From: Rhodanobacteraceae bacterium
Lineage (GTDB): Bacteria; Pseudomonadota; Gammaproteobacteria; Xanthomonadales; Rhodanobacteraceae
NCBI GenBank assembly: GCA_003142815.1
Contig: PLNP01000011.1
Coordinates: forward strand, 102,951-166,950
Length of the DNA stretch: 64,000 nt
Direction: 5' to 3'
Part shown: positions 44,793 to 53,460 of the stretch, in pieces
How the letters are laid out: every line of letters starts with the position of its first letter
Numbering within the stretch: the stretch's first letter is position 1
Made by a program: the position numbers and the translations under genes
Notes under the pieces: generated by a model
The model's input: only the letters and a program-made list of their open reading frames with translations
Told to the model about the DNA's origin: nothing
Databases searched by the model: none

Positions 44793-45083
44793 ATGAAGAA
44801 CCTTCCGAACATTCACCCCGGCGAAGTGCTCCTTGAAGAGTTCCTCGGACCGCTGGGCATCAGCCAGAACGCGCTCGCGCGAGCAGCGGGCGTGCCGCCA
44901 CGCCGCATCAACGAGATCGTCCTTGGCAAGCGCGGCGTCACCGCCGATACCGCAATAAGGCTTGCTGGCGCGCTGGGTACCAGCGAACGTTTCTGGCTGG
45001 GCTTGCAGGCGGACTACGATCTCGAAGAGGCGCATCGCTCACTGGGCAACGCCGTCAGACACATCGAGCGGATTGCTGCCTGA
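44793..45083 (+). CDS. higA: HigA antitoxin, XRE family
   Basis: IHPGEVLLEEFLGPLGISQNALARAAGVPPRRINEIVLGKRGVTADTAIRLAGALGTSERFWLGLQADYDLE. Confidence 0.93.
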   Translation: MKNLPNIHPGEVLLEEFLGPLGISQNALARAAGVPPRRINEIVLGKRGVTADTAIRLAGALGTSERFWLGLQADYDLEEAHRSLGNAVRHIERIAA

Positions 45084-45283
45084 GCTATAGACGCGGGTGA
45101 AGCCGGGGCTTGGGCAGGCTGCAACTCTTACCTGGTCTACGGCCATGACATGGTTACAGCATCGGGATCAAGCACCGGTATTCGTTCAAGCCGGATGAGT
45201 GGGTGGCGAGTATCGGCGCAACATGTAGGACGTTTGGTTGAAGTACGCGTTGGGCGTAACATCGACCGGATATGGAGAACCCG

Positions 45284-45490
45284 ATGAGTGAAATTGTGTT
45301 TCTTGTCGAAGATGCGCCGGAGGGTGGCGTCTTGGCGCGTGCGCTCGGACATTCGATCTTCACCGAGGCGGACACCTACGACGAATTGCGCGATAGTGTC
45401 CGCGATGCGGTGCTTTGTCACTTCGGTGAGCACGACCGCCCGAGCGTGATACGCCTGCACTACGTCAAGGATGAAGTGCTCGCCGCGTGA
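45284..45490 (+). CDS. HicB-like small antitoxin-type protein
   Basis: MSEIVFLVEDAPEGGVLARALGHSIFTEADTYDELRDSVRDAVLCHFGEHDRPSVIRLHYVKDEVLAA. Confidence 0.68.
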   Translation: MSEIVFLVEDAPEGGVLARALGHSIFTEADTYDELRDSVRDAVLCHFGEHDRPSVIRLHYVKDEVLAA

Positions 45491-45605
45491 AACTGCCGCG
45501 CTACATGGATGCCGCGGATTTGATCACGGCACTCGAGCACATCGGATCGCGTTGTGCGTCAGCCTGCCAGGCTGCGGCAGATTCGCGACGAAGGGGAAGC
45601 GAATG
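45487..45605 (+). pseudogene. Truncated HicA-like toxin remnant
   Basis: GTG-AAACTGCCGCGC: VKLPRYMDAADLITALEHIGSRC then unrelated sequence; catalytic His region missing. Confidence 0.52.
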
Positions 45606-45800
45606 ACCGAGGCTGAGGGCAACGACCGCACCGCCGACGCGTTCCGCGAAGTGGAGATAGCCAACTTGCGTGCCTGGATGAAGCTGAGCGGCGGACAGAA
45701 GGTCGACTTCTTCGAGGAAATGATCGAGCTGGCTTATCACAGCGGGGCGTTGCGGCCGGAGCGGTTGGCGCTTAGGGACATGGGTACAGTGAGTAAGTGA
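45603..45800 (+). CDS. Small hypothetical protein
   Basis: MTEAEGNDRTADAFREVEIANLRAWMKLSGGQKVDFFEEMIELAYHSGALRPERLALRDMGTVSK. Confidence 0.55.
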   Translation: MTEAEGNDRTADAFREVEIANLRAWMKLSGGQKVDFFEEMIELAYHSGALRPERLALRDMGTVSK

Positions 45801-45820
45801 CGCTGACGCCGTTTCACACG

Positions 45821-45838
45821 AAAGTGCACTCTGACCCC
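45821..45838 (-). repeat. GGGGTCAGAGTGCACTTT repeat
   Basis: AAAGTGCACTCTGACCCC; inverted relative to 46845-46861. Confidence 0.88.
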
Positions 45839-45966
45839 GGTTTTCCGGTTTTCGGTTTTCACTGACCTTGGAAAAAGTACTTCGCCACCAAGACACAGGG
45901 CCACGGAGTCTGTTTTCTCCGTGGGCAGATACCCTATGCGTCTTGGCGTTTAACGAACTGCGGTTC

Positions 45967-46809
45967 TCAGTTTGATGAAACCCTCGCTCGCCTGCGCACC
46001 GCCACGAAGCCGACCAGGGCCAGAAGCCCGGCAAGGATGATCATCCCCCACTCGGAGAGCGTGGGGATGTTACTGGTGCTGCCGGCGGGCGGGGCGCAGC
46101 CCGCGAAGGTCATGGGCGTTGGGTTAGTCAACGTCGCGTCGGTCGTCGCCATGAGTCGACCAGTCCAGCTTCCTCGGGTCTGAGTGGCGGCGGCACCCGA
46201 AAGGACGGTACCTACGAAGATTGAATCCGTTGCCGTCGCGGCCGCGGAGGTCTTCCAATACACGTTGCACGGCAGCGCGGTGCCGCCCATGACCACCTGC
46301 GCGTTGGTCAACGTGAGGGCGCTCGGGCCGCCGGTCCCAACCCTGAAAACCCAGACATCGTTCGCGGTCCCGTTGAGCGTAAGAATGACGCCGGCGCCTA
46401 TCGTGGTCCCCGCAGCGGAGCAGTAGACACCGGGCGCGAGCGTGGTGGTGACGATCGGGATGATGCCGTTGCATACCGGGTTCAGGGTATCCACCGCGGC
46501 GAACGCAGCGTGGAAGTCAGTTACGACCGCAGCGGGGACCGGCGAAACGATCGGCCCCGTAATCGCACACGCGGGGACATTAGTGATCCCCCCGGCGAAG
46601 GTGGTGCCCACTTGTCCGTTGATGGTGCCCGGCCCGGTGCAGGTCACCGTCCCTGGAATCGCGACGGCGTTTGTGCCAAGGACCGCGTAGCCGAACGCGC
46701 TACCCAGCGACGGTGCAACCGCGGCCAATGCTGGGGCGGAAACCAAAAGCAACGCAGCGAATCCCGCGCTTGCCAACAGACTCGAGAATTTACGCTTCAT
46801 TTTGAACAC
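45967..46809 (-). CDS. Secreted DUF3494 (ice-binding-like) protein with IPTL-CTERM sorting tail
   Basis: Signal peptide; LGSAFGYAVLGTNAVAIPGTVTCTGPGTINGQVGT...TTLAPGVYCSAAGTTIGAGVILTLNGTANDVWVFRVG; tail NIPTLSEWGMIILAGLLALVGFVAVRRRAR. Confidence 0.9.
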   Translation of the reverse strand: MFKMKRKFSSLLASAGFAALLLVSAPALAAVAPSLGSAFGYAVLGTNAVAIPGTVTCTGPGTINGQVGTTFAGGITNVPACAITGPIVSPVPAAVVTDFHAAFAAVDTLNPVCNGIIPIVTTTLAPGVYCSAAGTTIGAGVILTLNGTANDVWVFRVGTGGPSALTLTNAQVVMGGTALPCNVYWKTSAAATATDSIFVGTVLSGAAATQTRGSWTGRLMATTDATLTNPTPMTFAGCAPPAGSTSNIPTLSEWGMIILAGLLALVGFVAVRRRARVSSN

Positions 46810-46844
46810 TCCCCTTGCAGCGTTACGTTATTGACGCGAAACCC

Positions 46845-46861
46845 GGGTCAGAGTGCACTTT
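46845..46861 (+). repeat. GGGTCAGAGTGCACTTT repeat
   Basis: Inverse of copies at 45821 and 47789. Confidence 0.88.
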
Positions 46862-46949
46862 CTCCGGCTTGGGGTTTTTCGCGGCCGACGGGAAACTGGG
46901 GGAAGTCAGGGGTGATCCATTTCGGCCTCGTTGCCGCCCTTGCCAAGAT

Positions 46950-47282
46950 TCAGCCGTGAGCGGCCTCGCGCAGCACTTCTCCTGCCCACTGATTCAAGCT
47001 TTTGCCGGCCAGTTCGGCGGCGCGGAGGGCGGCCGCGTGAGACTCGGGCGGAATGCGCAGCATCAGCTTGCCGCTGGCGGGGCGTTGCGGGTCTTTGCCG
47101 ACTTTCTTGCACGTCTCGATGTAGTCGTCGACCGCTTCCTTGAACGCGGACCTCAACCTGGACACGCTGTCGCCGTGAAAACCGACGATATCGCGGATAC
47201 CGGCCAGGTGCCCCACGAAAATATTGTCGCGGGAATCGAATTCGATGCGGGCAGCGTAGCCCTTGTGTGTCATGGTGTTCAT
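46950..47282 (-). CDS. HicB-family antitoxin
   Basis: YAARIEFDSRDNIFVGHLAGIRDIVGFHGDSVSRLRSAFKEAVDDYIETCKKVGKDPQRPASGKLMLRIPPESHAAALRAAELAGKSLNQWAGEVL. Confidence 0.9.
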   Translation of the reverse strand: MNTMTHKGYAARIEFDSRDNIFVGHLAGIRDIVGFHGDSVSRLRSAFKEAVDDYIETCKKVGKDPQRPASGKLMLRIPPESHAAALRAAELAGKSLNQWAGEVLREAAHG

Positions 47283-47533
47283 GGCATGATTCCTGATGCA
47301 GTGAGAAACGTTCGCGCATCGTCTACTTGGTACGATTTGGCTTCTTTCGCTGGATGCGGGCGATGGAAGTTGGCGATTTCGCCATTCAACTCGAATCGAA
47401 CTCGCGAACCGCTACCTTCGATGACGCGCGCGCCGACGGCCCCCAGTAACGCTTCGATGCGCGACCACTCAAGCGTTCGAGCGGTCGGCTTGGAAAAGAT
47501 TACAGCGAGAGTTTTTCGATGGGTCGAGTTCAT
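47279..47533 (-). CDS. HicA-family toxin
   Basis: IFSKPTARTLEWSRIEALLGAVGARVIEGSGSRVRFELNGEIANFHRPHPAKEAKSYQVDDARTFLTASG; overlaps hicB start. Confidence 0.88.
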   Translation of the reverse strand: MNSTHRKTLAVIFSKPTARTLEWSRIEALLGAVGARVIEGSGSRVRFELNGEIANFHRPHPAKEAKSYQVDDARTFLTASGIMP

Positions 47534-47559
47534 CGGCGTAAACGCTATCAATAAATGAT

Positions 47560-47705
47560 AGCTTAAGCAAGCATTTTGTGCAATCAACCGGGCAAGCTTT
47601 GTAGCGTCCTTCCCACAGCGTCCCGGTGCGGTGGTAACGGTCGTTGCCACGCTGGACGACATGCTGCGTTACATGGGCGAGGTCGAGACGTGGCTGTCGG
47701 GGCAT
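47560..47705 (-). pseudogene. REP-associated tyrosine transposase (RAYT/Y1_Tnp) remnant with internal deletion
   Basis: MPRQPRLDLAHVTQHVVQRGNDRY joined directly to HRTGTLWEGRYKACPVDCTKCLL; central catalytic part missing. Confidence 0.75.
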
Positions 47706-47788
47706 GACGGTGCGGCGTAGTGGGTTTGCGCGAGCGTGCCGCAGCGGCCGCGCCGCGTCTGTCGGAGAATGCCGCGTTCGTCCGCAGG

Positions 47789-47806
47789 AAAGTGCACTCT
47801 GACCCC
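47789..47806 (-). repeat. GGGGTCAGAGTGCACTTT repeat
   Basis: AAAGTGCACTCTGACCCC. Confidence 0.88.
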
Positions 47807-47827
47807 AGTTCCCCAGATTGCCGCATG

Positions 47828-47904
47828 AAGTTCGGCACGCTCAGCGAGCGCGGCGGCGTGCTCGGCGCGATGGACACCAGGTGCCAACGCGGCAAGATCC
47901 AGCG
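47828..47904 (+). pseudogene. Short fragment resembling the 3' part of icmF
   Basis: [25 protein letters not shown] matches icm[26 protein letters not shown] (43421-43497) at protein and DNA level. Confidence 0.82.
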
Positions 47905-47935
47905 AAAACGGCGAAAACGGTGTCAGAGACATTTC

Positions 47936-47972
47936 GAAACAAAGGGGTCAGGTTCATTTTCTCGGGTCATGT
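47936..47972 (+). repeat. GAAACAAAGGGGTCAGGTTCATTTTCTCGGGTCATGT repeat
   Basis: Identical 37-bp copy at 53917-53953. Confidence 0.92.
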
Positions 47973-48776
47973 AGTGCGCGTGCCACGGCAAGCCGGGTAG
48001 TTCGCACAACCCCAGAACCGATCCTTCGTTCGACGATTTTCACGTTGAATCATGATCGCACCGCATTTCGGGCAGTCGGGTGTCGCCGTTGGCGTCGGGC
48101 TGACCTCGCGCGTTGCTGGTGCTTTCACAGGTCCTGCGGTCTGGCTTTCGCGCACCATGGCGAGCAACGCCTCGCCGTGGATCAGCTTGATGGGTTTGCC
48201 TTGCGCGAAGCGCTGTGCGTCTGCGGTATAGCCACCCACGGCGACGATCTTTACTGAGGTGGCGCCGTGATGGGTCAGCAGGCCGTACATCTCGCGCGCG
48301 ACATTGACGGGGACCTGCCGTGTGCGCCATTGCTTGCACTGGACGAGGGTGATGGCGCCGTCCTTGCGCAGGATCAGGTCGATGCCGCCATCCGCACCAC
48401 CTAAGCCGGTTTCCTGGATGGCATAGCCCTGACGACGGAACGCTTCGCCTACCAGCATTTCGAACTCGCGCCAGCTCATGGCGCGCAGGCTATCCAGACC
48501 AGTTTGCGTTTCCAACAGGTGCCTGCGTCGGCGGGTGCCGATATAGGAACCGAGCGCGCCCATCCAGCACGCGGCGAGGACCAGCCATGCGAAGGGTGTG
48601 TACATCCCGGCGGAAAGTTGTTTCCCCATAGCTTGGCCAATCGGACCGCCGAACGACGACAGGTACCAGCCGATGCCGTAGCGGATCGTCACGAAGGCCA
48701 CGATGCCGAGAACAATACAGACTGGCCATGGCATGAAGGCCATCAGCTCCATGCCGCTCTGTTTGCGCTTTGCCAT
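47967..48776 (-). CDS. Membrane-anchored Mrr-like restriction endonuclease with topoisomerase-type zinc ribbon
   Basis: Two TM helices; MSWREFEMLVGEAFRRQGYAIQETGLGGADGGIDLILRKDGAITLVQCKQW; C-term CPKCGAIMIQRENRRTKDRFWGCANYPACRGTR. Confidence 0.88.
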   Translation of the reverse strand: MAKRKQSGMELMAFMPWPVCIVLGIVAFVTIRYGIGWYLSSFGGPIGQAMGKQLSAGMYTPFAWLVLAACWMGALGSYIGTRRRRHLLETQTGLDSLRAMSWREFEMLVGEAFRRQGYAIQETGLGGADGGIDLILRKDGAITLVQCKQWRTRQVPVNVAREMYGLLTHHGATSVKIVAVGGYTADAQRFAQGKPIKLIHGEALLAMVRESQTAGPVKAPATREVSPTPTATPDCPKCGAIMIQRENRRTKDRFWGCANYPACRGTRTT

Positions 48777-48804
48777 CGTCCTGCCTGAGTCATGCGCTAA
48801 AAAA

Positions 48805-48835
48805 AGGGGTCAGGTTGGGTCACCTTGACCCCTTC
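48805..48835. repeat. Hairpin AAGGGGTCAGGTTGGGTCACCTTGACCCCTT
   Basis: Imperfect palindrome of the GGGGTCAGGT family between two minus-strand genes. Confidence 0.75.
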
Positions 48836-48873
48836 TCGTGGGTGTGAGATTCATGGCCTCCATCTGTTCTGGA

Positions 48874-49899
48874 CTAGGGAATCACGCCGTATCCGGCCGC
48901 CTGCAATTCGACCAGCTTGGTGATCGCCGACAATGTCACGCGGACCTCGTTGCGCACGTCCGTGATGGCATAGCCTTGATGGGTCAAAGCCTGGCCGCAG
49001 ACGAAGAACTCGACGCCGGCGCCATGCAGCTTGGCGATCAGGGCCGCATCGGGATTCGATCGGCTGAAGTGACCGCGATAACTGGAGTCCGACAAGCTGA
49101 GCGGTGTGGCCTTTCCGTGCAGGAGCACGACGATCTTGACGTTGGCCGGCGGTACCTTGGCCAGCGCATACAGGTTCACCGCGCGGGCCGCAGTTTCGAG
49201 ACTGCGATTAGTGCCCGTCTCGGTCGTGTCGCTTTCGTGCGCGTCGATGAGCAGACGATGGACCTGATCGGTGGCGGGCATGTCGACGCCGCGGGGCATC
49301 GCATACACGCCGCCGGCCGATTGGATGCGCGGAAACTGCAGGCTGGAAGCCGCGGGCACGGTGCCCATTTTGGTGTTGTGCGTGACGGTGGCAAGACGCT
49401 CTCGCACCGCAGGTTCCAGGCTCTTGAGTCCCCAGTCGCGTCCTTCTTGCAGCGCCGCATCGACCGGCTTGCCTTGCAGCGTGGCGGCGCGCAATGCGAT
49501 CAGCGCGCCGACCCGATTGCCCGATGCGCAATGGACCAGGGTCGGCGATGCGCCTGCCTCGGCGATCAGGCGATCGAAACGGCGGATATTGTCGGCGGTC
49601 AGATCCTTGGCGCCGTGGATCGGCAGGTTGTGATAACGCATGCCGGCTGCTTTCACCGCGCTGGCTTCGTCGAAACCCGGCGTCTCGCTGTCCTCGGTCA
49701 GATCGATCACATCGCGGATGCCGGCCGCGGCGATCGTCGCGATGTCCTCGGCCTTCGGCTGGCCGCTCGCCACGAAATTCGGCGCGTGGATGGTGGCATG
49801 GGGCAGGGTGGCCAACGCCTTGGTATCGATGGAATCGTCCGACCACGCCGGCATGGCCGCGATCAGCAAGAAGATCAGCACGGTGCGAATCATGGACAA
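48874..49899 (-). CDS. Secreted fusion: BLH/DUF442-type phosphatase domain plus DsrE-like domain
   Basis: FVASGQPKAEDIATIAAAGIRDVIDLTEDSE, LVHCASGNRVGALIAL; C-term NVKIVVLLHGKATPLSL...KLHGAGVEFFVCGQALTHQGY. Confidence 0.78.
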   Translation of the reverse strand: MSMIRTVLIFLLIAAMPAWSDDSIDTKALATLPHATIHAPNFVASGQPKAEDIATIAAAGIRDVIDLTEDSETPGFDEASAVKAAGMRYHNLPIHGAKDLTADNIRRFDRLIAEAGASPTLVHCASGNRVGALIALRAATLQGKPVDAALQEGRDWGLKSLEPAVRERLATVTHNTKMGTVPAASSLQFPRIQSAGGVYAMPRGVDMPATDQVHRLLIDAHESDTTETGTNRSLETAARAVNLYALAKVPPANVKIVVLLHGKATPLSLSDSSYRGHFSRSNPDAALIAKLHGAGVEFFVCGQALTHQGYAITDVRNEVRVTLSAITKLVELQAAGYGVIP

Positions 49900-50093
49900 C
49901 CTCTTCGATGGATCGGAAAACAGCGGTCAGGGTACGTTTTCCGATCAGGGAAGTGGTGATTTTTGACAAACGGACGCGGCGAGTTGAGGTCGCGGTTAGT
50001 CGCACGCGGCGCCAGCATGCCTCCGGCCTTGCGCCGACACGATGTGACCCCAAAGAAGGCTATTCGAGGGTCTGATTCGACTCGGAGGAGAGC

Positions 50094-50360
50094 ATGGCAA
50101 CCGGTTGGGCAGGCGACGGCGCGGTCCAGGATCAGATCGACGCGACAGTGAGCGACGCGGTCAAGCGCGCGCGCAGTCAGTTGCGGCACGGCCCTGGCTT
50201 GTCGCACTGCGAGGAATGCGACGCGCTGATCCCGAAGGCACGGCGCAAGGCGGTGCCGGGCGTGCGTCTCTGCGTGGCCTGCCAAGAGGCGCACGACCGG
50301 GAGCAGGGCGCCGTCAGTGGATACAACCGGCGTGGCAGCAAGGACAGCCAGCTCCGCTGA
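50094..50360 (+). CDS. DksA/TraR-type C4 zinc-finger protein
   Basis: HCEECDALIPKARRKAVPGVRLCVACQEAHDRE. Confidence 0.9.
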   Translation: MATGWAGDGAVQDQIDATVSDAVKRARSQLRHGPGLSHCEECDALIPKARRKAVPGVRLCVACQEAHDREQGAVSGYNRRGSKDSQLR

Positions 50361-50865
50361 ATGAAGAAGCGAATGGACCGGTGAAAAGGTGTCAGAGAAC
50401 ATTAGCGCTTGGAGCGCATGGGTTCTCTGGCTCCTTGCGATTGAGCGGGTTGTTGTGACCGTTGCACCTTGTCCGGACCCAGTCTTGATTCTGCGTGCCC
50501 GGGAAGCTGCAGATTTCGCAAGTCCGCTCAGATAGTGACTCGGCAAAGTCGATCATTGCCATTTGCCGTTGCGAACCGCGTAAAGCTCCGACGCTTCGAT
50601 GAGTTCGTATAGCCAGCTTCGATACGCGGCGGCGCGTAATGCGCTGTCGGGCGCCAGCGCGATGACGACCGGGTGGGGCGTCGCCAGGACATTGACGACA
50701 TCGACGCGCTGCACGAGATTGCCAGGGAAACCGGCCAGCCGGAGACATGACATGTCCGATCCGCTGCAATGCACCTATACGGACGCCGCGCGCAACCATC
50801 TGCGCGATGGCATCCGCCTGAGCACCGCGGAGCACCCGGGACCTCGCGCGAGTCGTCGAACTCGG

Positions 50866-51135
50866 TTAACAACAGCGCGCGCCGCCTTTGTCGTACTTGC
50901 GCTCGATCGCCTGCACATAGAAATCACTCCGCGTCAGAACCGGCGCGCCGGGATGGCGCGCCGCAGCGTGTGCGAGGTAGCGCTCGTAATCCGGAATTCC
51001 GAAGACCTGCCGGCATGCTGAGCAAAGGCTGCGGGCGCGCTCGCGAAGCCCACCCTGGGCTGTCGCCCCTACTACGCGTGTGGCGGGCATTTCGAGCACG
51101 GCCGCCCCGTGGCCGTCTTCGCGCTCTGCGGTCAT
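50866..51135 (-). CDS. YbdD/YjiX-family small protein
   Basis: VFGIPDYERYLAHAAARHPGAPVLTRSDFYVQAIERKYDKGGARCC; ATGA overlap with cstA. Confidence 0.82.
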   Translation of the reverse strand: MTAEREDGHGAAVLEMPATRVVGATAQGGLRERARSLCSACRQVFGIPDYERYLAHAAARHPGAPVLTRSDFYVQAIERKYDKGGARCC

Positions 51136-53198
51136 GCCAGCGATCCTCGTGCACCCGCCAGCGGCGGAATCTCGTGTGCAGTCGGATTCGCCTGCTTCAG
51201 CGCCTGCATGCAGATCTTCACCGCGAAGATGCACATCGCGATCACCAGCAGGACGAACAAGGCGCAAACGACCGCGTCGAGGTAATTGTTGAATGCGACG
51301 CGCTGCATTTCCTCGATCGATTTGGCCGGCGCGAGCACGGTCCCATGCGCGGCGGCGTCACTGAACTTGCGCGCCAGCGATAAGAAGCCGATTTTAGGAT
51401 CGGGATGGAAGATCTTCTCCACGCCCGCGGTCAGCGTGGTGATCAGAAGCCATGCCGTGGGTACAAGTGTGACCCACACGTAGCGCTGGCGCTTCATCTT
51501 CACGAGCACGCTGGTGCAAAGCAGCAGGGCAATGCCGGCCAGCATCTGGTTGCCGACGCCGAAGAGCTGCCAGAGCGTGTTGATGCCGCCGAGCGGATCA
51601 ACGACCCCTTGATACAGGAAGTAGCCCCAGAGCCCCACGCACAGCGCGGTGCTGAGGATGTTGGCGGGCAGGTGTTGCGTGTTGCCGAGCGGCTTGTACA
51701 CGTGACCGAGTATGTCCTGAATCATGAACCGCCCGACCCTTGTACCGGCGTCGACCGCCGTCAGGATGAACAGCGCTTCGAACAGGATCGCGAAGTGGTA
51801 CCAGAACGCTACCAGGGACTTGCCGCCCAATGCCTGTCCGAGGATCTGCGCCATTCCCACCGCGAGCGTCGGCGCGCCGCCAGCGCGCGACAGGATGCTG
51901 GTCTCGCCGATGTCGTGGGCCGTCTGGGTAATCATGTCCGGCGTGATCGTGAATCCCCAGCCTGAAATGACCTGGGCCGCGCTGGCGGCCGTCGTGCCAA
52001 TTGCCGCCGCGGGCGCGTTCATCGCGAAGTAGACGCCCGGATCTAGTACGCACGCAGCCGTGAGCGCCATCACCGCGACGAACGACTCGGCCAGCATGCC
52101 GCCGAAGCCGATGAGGCGCATGTGGGATTCGTTCTCGATCATCTTCGGCGTTGTTCCCGACGAGATCAGCGCATGGAAGCCCGAGACCGCGCCGCACGCG
52201 ATGGTGATGAAGAGGAACGGGAAGAGCTTGCCGGAAAATACCGGCCCGGTGCCGTCGATGAACCGCGTGGTGGCCGGCATAAGGAGCGTCGGCGCGACGT
52301 AGTAGATGCCGATCGCCAGCGCAACGACGGTCCCGATCTTGAGGAAGGTGCTCAGATAATCGCGCGGCGCCAGCATCAGCCACACGGGCAGGCTCGCGGC
52401 GACGCCACCGTAGATGATCAATGCCCAGGCGAGCTGTGTGCCGGTGAGTGTGAACATCGGCGCCCACGTTGGATCGGCGGCTACGACTTGCCCGAAAACA
52501 ATCGACAGCAGCAGCAGCACTACGCCGAAAGCCGACGCTTCCGCCACACGTCCAGGCCGGATGATCCGCATGTAGAGGCCCATGAGCAGCGCGATAGGGA
52601 TCGTCGCGGCAATGGTGAAGAGGCCCCAGGGGCTCGCGGTCAGTGCCTTGACCACGACCAGCGCGAGCACGGCGAGGATGATGATCATGATCGCCAGCAC
52701 GCCGACCAGAGCGAGCGCGCCGGGGATGGGGCCGAGTTCCATCTTGATCATCTCGCCCAGCGACTTGCCGTCGCGGCGAACGGACAAGAAGAGAACGATG
52801 AAGTCTTGCACGGCGCCGGCGGCTACAACCCCGGCGAGGATCCATATCGTGCCGGGGAGATAGCCCATCTGCGCGGCGAGGACCGGTCCGACCAGCGGGC
52901 CGGCGCCGGCGATCGCTGCGAAGTGGTGACCGTAGAGCACCCACTTGTTGGTCGGCACGTAGTCCATGCCGTCGTTGTGCCGCATAGCGGGGGTTGGGCG
53001 CGAAGGGTCTAGCTGGAGCACCTTTTCGGCGATGAACTTGCTGTAGAAGCGGTACGCAATGAAATAGACGCTGAGCGCCGCCGTAACGAGCCATACGGCG
53101 TTGACGCTTTCGCCGCGGCCCAGCGCGAGTGCAGCGAAGGAGAACGCCCCAATGATGGCTATCGCCGGCCAAAGTATGAGAGATACCAACTTGTGCAT
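51132..53198 (-). CDS. cstA: Carbon starvation protein CstA (pyruvate/peptide transporter)
   Basis: RHNDGMDYVPTNKWVLYGHHFAAIAGAGPLVGPVLAAQMGYLPGTIWILAGVV; multi-TM. Confidence 0.96.
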   Translation of the reverse strand: MHKLVSLILWPAIAIIGAFSFAALALGRGESVNAVWLVTAALSVYFIAYRFYSKFIAEKVLQLDPSRPTPAMRHNDGMDYVPTNKWVLYGHHFAAIAGAGPLVGPVLAAQMGYLPGTIWILAGVVAAGAVQDFIVLFLSVRRDGKSLGEMIKMELGPIPGALALVGVLAIMIIILAVLALVVVKALTASPWGLFTIAATIPIALLMGLYMRIIRPGRVAEASAFGVVLLLLSIVFGQVVAADPTWAPMFTLTGTQLAWALIIYGGVAASLPVWLMLAPRDYLSTFLKIGTVVALAIGIYYVAPTLLMPATTRFIDGTGPVFSGKLFPFLFITIACGAVSGFHALISSGTTPKMIENESHMRLIGFGGMLAESFVAVMALTAACVLDPGVYFAMNAPAAAIGTTAASAAQVISGWGFTITPDMITQTAHDIGETSILSRAGGAPTLAVGMAQILGQALGGKSLVAFWYHFAILFEALFILTAVDAGTRVGRFMIQDILGHVYKPLGNTQHLPANILSTALCVGLWGYFLYQGVVDPLGGINTLWQLFGVGNQMLAGIALLLCTSVLVKMKRQRYVWVTLVPTAWLLITTLTAGVEKIFHPDPKIGFLSLARKFSDAAAHGTVLAPAKSIEEMQRVAFNNYLDAVVCALFVLLVIAMCIFAVKICMQALKQANPTAHEIPPLAGARGSLA

Positions 53199-53268
53199 GA
53201 CACCGCTCCTAGCAGAGGACCCGTTAGTGGGTGGCGGTCGCTGCGTTGCAGTCGACCGCGCTCAGATG

Positions 53269-53460
53269 ACCTTCACGTTGATGTCGTGGAGGCCGTCGAT
53301 GTGGGCGGTCATCACGTCGCCCGGCGCCACCGGTCCGACGTTTTCCGGCGTGGCCCGAATAAATGATGTCTTCGGCAAACAGTTGGTTGTACGTCGACAG
53401 CTTCGCGATCTGCTCGGCGACGTTCCAAATCATCTTGGACAGATCACTCACGCTGCAACG
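53269..53460 (-). pseudogene. Fumarylacetoacetate hydrolase-family C-terminal remnant, frameshifted
   Basis: SDLSKMIWNVAEQIAKLSTYNQLFAEDIIYSG then in another frame TPENVGPVAPGDVMTAHIDGLHDINVKVI. Confidence 0.78.

Noticed and set aside
50553-50774. Small minus-strand ORF (MSCLRLAGFPGNLVQRVDVVNVLATPHPVVIALAPDS...)
   Set aside because: Plausible small protein but no recognisable family; not enough support to call.
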